Assembly (NCBI RefSeq): GCF_028561565.1
Contig: NZ_JAQQTE010000004.1
Span: forward strand, 513,017-577,016
Direction: 5' to 3'
Length of the DNA: 64,000 nucleotides
Source of the DNA: Gilvibacter sediminis
GTDB lineage: Bacteria; Bacteroidota; Bacteroidia; Flavobacteriales; Flavobacteriaceae
In this document: piece by piece, positions 60,634 to 64,000 of the stretch
Layout of the letters: each line of letters opens with the position of its first letter
How positions within the stretch are numbered: the first letter of the stretch is position 1
Program-made: the position numbers and the translations under genes
Notes under the pieces: model-generated
Seen by the model: the letters and a program-made list of their open reading frames with translations, nothing else
Told to the model about the DNA's origin: nothing
The model's database searches: none

Positions 60634-61341
60634 ACTGCCCACAATTATACTTAAGGCAAAACTCATCAGCGTACCGATAAGCACGTATTCGGTTTGCTTT
60701 CTGGTATTTCCTGATTTGGAATCTCCAAAGCGCAAAATAGATTTGGCACCTATCAAAAAGCCAATAGCACCGAAGTTGTCCGTAAGGATGAGGGTTAAGA
60801 TGAGTATGCGTTCAAAGATACCAATGACCCTACCTGCACTTTCCAGGCTGTTCAATGCTTCATCTGCTGCAATTTCTTCTTGCCAACGTTTAGTAGCCTT
60901 ACCAATGATGAATCCCACTGGGAAAATAACGATCAAATAAGCCGCCAATACTACCAAAAAGGAAGTGTTTGTGCTCAATTCGGTTAGTAATTCTGAAAAT
61001 GATGTAGCAGCGGGATTTAAATACCACCAAGCGCCTACCAACACCAGTAAATGCAGCGCTTGATCCAGCAGAAATACTTTCAAATTATCCTGTTTTTTAT
61101 TGAGTTTCCAGAGGTCAATAAAGAAGTGCGTGATCGTAACCACTATCGGCACCAAGAAATTGGTCCATTGTTGCAGCAAAAGATAGGTCAATATACCCGC
61201 GAGCAAGGCGTGGAAATACAAAAACCAAGATCTGGCCTTTTTAGCTTGCTTATGAGCCACAGTTGCTTTGGTTTGAAACACAAAATCCGTCAAGATGTGC
61301 GCCAACAGCAACTGTACTCCAATTAGAACCGACTCATTCAT
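60610..61341 (-). CDS. DUF3307 membrane protein (SatD-associated)
   Basis: A 243-residue protein with about six membrane helices. The N-terminal QLLLAHILTDFVFQTKATVAHKQ with paired His and Asp, the VTITHFFIDLWKL loop and the HALLAGILTYLLLQQ helix are the DUF3307 landmarks; the His/Asp could bind metal. The family commonly sits next to SatD-type proteins. It overlaps the SatD-like gene by 8 bases and is its translational partner. Biochemical role unknown. Confidence 0.85.
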   Translation of the reverse strand: MNESVLIGVQLLLAHILTDFVFQTKATVAHKQAKKARSWFLYFHALLAGILTYLLLQQWTNFLVPIVVTITHFFIDLWKLNKKQDNLKVFLLDQALHLLVLVGAWWYLNPAATSFSELLTELSTNTSFLVVLAAYLIVIFPVGFIIGKATKRWQEEIAADEALNSLESAGRVIGIFERILILTLILTDNFGAIGFLIGAKSILRFGDSKSGNTRKQTEYVLIGTLMSFALSIIVGSLVRVLVF

Positions 61342-61996
61342 GGTCCAAAGTATTGATTACACTTTCAAAACGTTTTAAAAGGCCTTGTATTTCTTGCCAA
61401 GATGCCGCTTTTTTACGCAAGTTTATCGCAGCTTGACTGCGCTCCAAAGTATCGGCGATCTCTTGCTCTTTAAACCCTTTAAGCAAATAGTAGATCACTT
61501 CTGATGAGGCAACGGACCATCTGTCCGTAACATTGTCTAAAAAGGCAAAAGTGGTGTCAAATTCTTCATTGACGCCTGTATTACCACAGACAAACTGAGT
61601 TTTTCTACCCAAAGATTTCATGCCGTCTAATAAGCGTCCGGAAAGTTGATAGGCTTCACCGTTAGCCGTATGGGTTTGCGTTTCTGGAAAATCTCCAGTC
61701 CCAACACCAATAGCCATTCTCACATCTCCAACAGGGATCACAGCCTTTGAGATCATGGGATCCAATTGCGCTTTGGTCACTGTGGCTTTAAGGCGCAAAG
61801 CAATGCGCAAAGCGTGCTGCGGACTCTTCACTACCCCTTGAAAACTATCTCCTCTAAACATATCAAAGTGAACTTGTGCGGGGTAATCCTTCTCCAAGAC
61901 TTTAAATTCCTTTTGGAGTTCTTCTAAGATAAACGCCAAGGTCTTTTTGTTATACTTGGTAGAATCGATTAAATCTGCTGTGATAACGGCTATCAT
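61334..61996 (-). CDS. SatD-family protein with C-terminal helix-turn-helix
   Basis: A 220-residue protein. Residues 1-160 match the SatD family, a nucleotidyl-cyclase-like domain: VITADLIDSTKY near the start and VHFDMFRGDSFQGVVKSPQHAL (about 42-63). Residues 165-205 look like a helix-turn-helix (EVIYYLLKGFKEQEIADTLERSQAAINLRKKAA). Upstream lie three equally spaced 22-bp palindromes, which would suit autoregulation by a dimeric DNA-binding protein. A purine-rich GAAAGG precedes the ATG. The cyclase-type active site is not proven. It overlaps the DUF3307 gene by 8 bases. Confidence 0.75.
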   Translation of the reverse strand: MIAVITADLIDSTKYNKKTLAFILEELQKEFKVLEKDYPAQVHFDMFRGDSFQGVVKSPQHALRIALRLKATVTKAQLDPMISKAVIPVGDVRMAIGVGTGDFPETQTHTANGEAYQLSGRLLDGMKSLGRKTQFVCGNTGVNEEFDTTFAFLDNVTDRWSVASSEVIYYLLKGFKEQEIADTLERSQAAINLRKKAASWQEIQGLLKRFESVINTLDHE

Positions 61997-62027
61997 CCTT
62001 TCAAAATTTGCAGAGCAGCTGCCCTAT

Positions 62028-62107
62028 TTATAAGCTAAAGTACTTATAATTTTTAAATATAAGCTATTTGACTTATAATTTATCGTTATAAGCCTTTTGA
62101 CTTATAA
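62028..62107. promoter_or_regulatory. Triple TTATAAG-N8-CTTATAA operator array
   Basis: Three 22-bp palindromes occupy 62028-62049, 62057-62078 and 62086-62107. Each has 7-bp half-sites (the first base of copy 2 is A instead of T) separated by 8 bases, and each copy starts exactly 29 bases after the one before. The first is 31 bases from the SatD ATG, so the array covers the promoter region; the third overlaps the stop codon of the DUF2461 gene. Binding by the SatD-like HTH protein is inferred. Confidence 0.75.
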
Positions 62108-62776
62108 CAGAGATTCTCCGTTAAGGTCTGTGGTCAAAACCTCACTCATATAATCAAAATACGGGCGTAAAAGTTCAAAATGATAAAGCACTTTCTCGCC
62201 AAAGTCAGGAGCTAAAACCTCTTTGTCAGTGAAAGGATGCATTACAAAAAAGGCTTTGTTCTTAATTAGGTCGATGTTCCGATGGTCCTTGCTAAAACCT
62301 TTTGGCGCTGTTTTTACTTGATATTCGGTATTTAAACCACCAAAGGCCTCCTTGAACTTAGGTTCGGCTAGTATTTTACGGATCGGCTCCGCATCAAATT
62401 CAAATTCCTTGCGAATTCGCAATAGATCTGCAGGTTCTGGACCCCAGAAACCTCCAGCCATGGCAGACGCTCCGGGCTCTATCCGCAGATAATAACCCCC
62501 GCGACGATGCGCTCCTTCTCGACTAAAGCTCACTGAGCGATGCACATTATAAGGCGTCTTGTCCTTACTGAATCTAATATCTCTATTGATGCGAAACACC
62601 TTAGTACGTTCAATGACATCGTTGGCGTTAAGACCGTCAGTAATGTCTTGGTAAAAGGCTTTTAAGGCTGCCTCATTACGCTTGTATTGCGCGCGATTGG
62701 CATCCATCCAGTCTTTGTTATTATTGCGTTTGAGCGCTTTTAAAAAGTCAAAACATTCCTTGGGAACTCGATTCAT
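62102..62776 (-). CDS. DUF2461-family protein (TIGR02453)
   Basis: A 224-residue cytosolic protein: CFDFLKALKRNNNKDWMDANRAQYKRNEAALKAFYQDI and VFRINRDIRFSKDKTPYNVHRSVSFSREG are the DUF2461/TIGR02453 landmarks, followed by GGYYLRIEPGASAMAGGFWGPEPADLLRIRKEFE. The family is widely distributed and of unknown function. Its stop codon lies inside the third SatD-type operator. It lies 51 bases after the methyltransferase gene on the same strand, with TATCTTTAG as a near -7 match. Confidence 0.9.
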   Translation of the reverse strand: MNRVPKECFDFLKALKRNNNKDWMDANRAQYKRNEAALKAFYQDITDGLNANDVIERTKVFRINRDIRFSKDKTPYNVHRSVSFSREGAHRRGGYYLRIEPGASAMAGGFWGPEPADLLRIRKEFEFDAEPIRKILAEPKFKEAFGGLNTEYQVKTAPKGFSKDHRNIDLIKNKAFFVMHPFTDKEVLAPDFGEKVLYHFELLRPYFDYMSEVLTTDLNGESLL

Positions 62777-62827
62777 ACCTGAAAAACTTGTAGAACCCTA
62801 AAGATACGTAAAACTGCAGGCTATCGC

Positions 62828-64000
62828 TTACTTAAATTTGTAGTAACCGCATTTGAGATAGGCTCCTTGCTCAAAGCCTATGGGATGATCCAGATCATGA
62901 GTGGTCTGTTTCCAAAGCTTATAACGGACCTCTTTTTGAGCCAAGGTGTCTGCGACCAGATCAAAGAAGGCCTGAGATGAAATCCGCGATGAACAGCTGG
63001 CCATAACCAACAGACCACCAGGCGCGACCAAGTCAGCTCCTAGTTTGACCAATCGTGAATAGGCTTTCTTGGCCCGTGATATCTCTTCCTGTTTTTTAGC
63101 AAATGCCGGAGGATCAATCACCACAATATCAAATTGTTTGTATTGCTCTTTCAAGGCCTGAAGGATCTCAAAGGCATCTCCGGCAAGGCAATGGTGTTTC
63201 CCTTGGTGAGGGTTTACCGCTGCATTTGCTTTGGCCAGTTCGAGTGCTTGCGCGCTAAGGTCTACAGAAGTTACCTCCTTTGCCCCACCAGCTAAAGCGT
63301 GAACGGAAAAACCTCCTGCATAAGCGAAAACATCTAATACTGTTTTACCACCAGCCAAGGAGCCTACTTGCTTCCTATTGTGCCTGTGATCCAAGAAGTA
63401 ACCGGTCTTATGGCCTTTGATCACATTGGCGTAAAAGTTCAAGCCGTGTTCCTTAAAGATCACATCAGCATTGTTCAACGCACCATGTAATAGCTCGCCA
63501 TCGGTAAAGGACTTTAAAGCACGCTGCATGTTTCTACTCAAACGCAGAACCACAACTTCTGCCCCGATCAACTCAACCAGAAACTCAGGCAACCATTTAA
63601 GGTGCTGGAGCCAAATTCCGCTGTATAATTTGATCACTGCAACCCCCGCATAAACATCAATGATAAGACCCGGCAGGCCATCGTTCTCCCCAAAGATCAA
63701 ACGGTAACCGTTGGTTTTTTGTTCCAAAAGTGGAATGCGCGAGCCGTAAGCGGCTGCAATTCTGGTCTTGAAGAAATCTTGATCAATATCAGCTCCCTTC
63801 CCGCTGTGCAACAATTTGATTCTAATGGATGACTCCATATCGAAATATCCCAACCCTATAAGTTTGTCCGTATGATTGTCATAGATTACCGCCAGATCGC
63901 CCGTGACGGGCTCTGGACTTGCCTTAACAATCGCATCTTGAAAGATCCACGGATGGCCTTGCTTTACACTTCGCTGTCCGGCTTTATTGAGTTTGACGGC
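62828..64000 (-). CDS. rlmI: RlmI-type 23S rRNA methyltransferase, 5' end outside window
   Basis: The frame is open to the right edge; 390 residues are seen and only a few are missing compared with RlmI (about 396). The N-terminal PUA domain (about residues 1-75 of the visible part) includes SVKQGHPWIFQDAI. The Rossmann methyltransferase domain (about 170-390) has VLDVFAYAGGFSVHALAGGA and the catalytic DPPAFAKKQEE, with MASCSSRIS near the end. It methylates a cytosine of 23S rRNA (m5C1962 in E. coli) with SAM. The ATG-free TTG at 63853 is not a true start, because translation continues upstream. Confidence 0.88.
   Translation of the reverse strand, partial: AVKLNKAGQRSVKQGHPWIFQDAIVKASPEPVTGDLAVIYDNHTDKLIGLGYFDMESSIRIKLLHSGKGADIDQDFFKTRIAAAYGSRIPLLEQKTNGYRLIFGENDGLPGLIIDVYAGVAVIKLYSGIWLQHLKWLPEFLVELIGAEVVVLRLSRNMQRALKSFTDGELLHGALNNADVIFKEHGLNFYANVIKGHKTGYFLDHRHNRKQVGSLAGGKTVLDVFAYAGGFSVHALAGGAKEVTSVDLSAQALELAKANAAVNPHQGKHHCLAGDAFEILQALKEQYKQFDIVVIDPPAFAKKQEEISRAKKAYSRLVKLGADLVAPGGLLVMASCSSRISSQAFFDLVADTLAQKEVRYKLWKQTTHDLDHPIGFEQGAYLKCGYYKFK

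Noticed and set aside
1-64000. tRNA, rRNA, CRISPR, prophage or transposase genes
   Set aside because: The gaps are short and none shows a cloverleaf, array, integrase or transposase frame; only the MITE-like palindrome at 36270 hints at mobile DNA.

Overview
The window looks like a chromosomal segment of a member of the Bacteroidota, most likely a marine-type Flavobacteriaceae. The evidence is the gene content (Bacteroidota-type VWA, OmpA and SSS genes, S41/M16/M28/M19 exported peptidases, RaiA-type HPF, sortilin-like BNR protein), lipoproteins with short lipoboxes, a lack of strong Shine-Dalgarno sequences, and promoters that resemble the TAnnTTTG -7 element of this phylum. No rRNA, tRNA, CRISPR array, transposase or phage gene was found. 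Genes are tightly packed, and several convergent pairs share their last bases.

Layout. 1-5 kb: end of fabG, a VWA membrane protein and an SPFH/prohibitin gene on +, facing an OmpA / helix-hairpin-helix / sodium symporter operon on -. 6.6-15 kb: small membrane and secreted proteins, a DinB-fold gene followed by two unknown membrane genes, a DUF2306 membrane protein, a HAD 5'-nucleotidase and an M28 peptidase. 15-21 kb: an EamA exporter, an amine-oxidase-like flavoenzyme, a Bor-like lipoprotein and an FAD-linked lactone-oxidase-type enzyme. 21-30 kb: a barrel protein, an S15/CocE hydrolase and a likely electrophile-stress operon (Crp/Fnr regulator, DJ-1/PfpI, old yellow enzyme, OsmC). 29-36 kb: an NAD-binding protein with an AraC regulator, a lipoprotein with duplicated ABM and SnoaL domains, and an operon containing a VOC-VOC-cytochrome c-cytochrome c-rhodanese lipoprotein. 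36-39 kb: an ECF sigma factor, a small anti-sigma-like protein and a Spy-like/TonB-plug-like protein, then hpf. 39-51 kb: two S41 proteins around a Bcr/CflA exporter, a gluconate cassette (lactonase, fused gluconokinase-6PGDH, GntP permease), ExbD, an M19 dipeptidase and a VanX-type dipeptidase. 51-64 kb: an M16 peptidase, an MscS channel, a thioesterase, a LolA-like protein, a 1025-residue BNR protein, a SatD-DUF3307 pair, DUF2461 and an RlmI-type methyltransferase cut by the window end.

The most novel signals are small or non-coding. (1) Two micro-ORFs (12299-12397 and 20633-20755, both -) encode 32- and 40-residue peptides that align without gaps over their last 26 residues and both end in ASSYAIHR, with synonymous codon differences. 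This points to an undescribed peptide family. (2) Three 22-bp palindromes, TTATAAG-N8-CTTATAA, repeat with an exact 29-bp period upstream of the SatD-like gene. (3) A nested palindromic element lies upstream of the sigma factor. (4) An 81-nt three-way-junction-like terminator RNA follows the LolA-like gene. Unusual protein fusions include gluconokinase-6PGDH and VOC-cytochrome-rhodanese.
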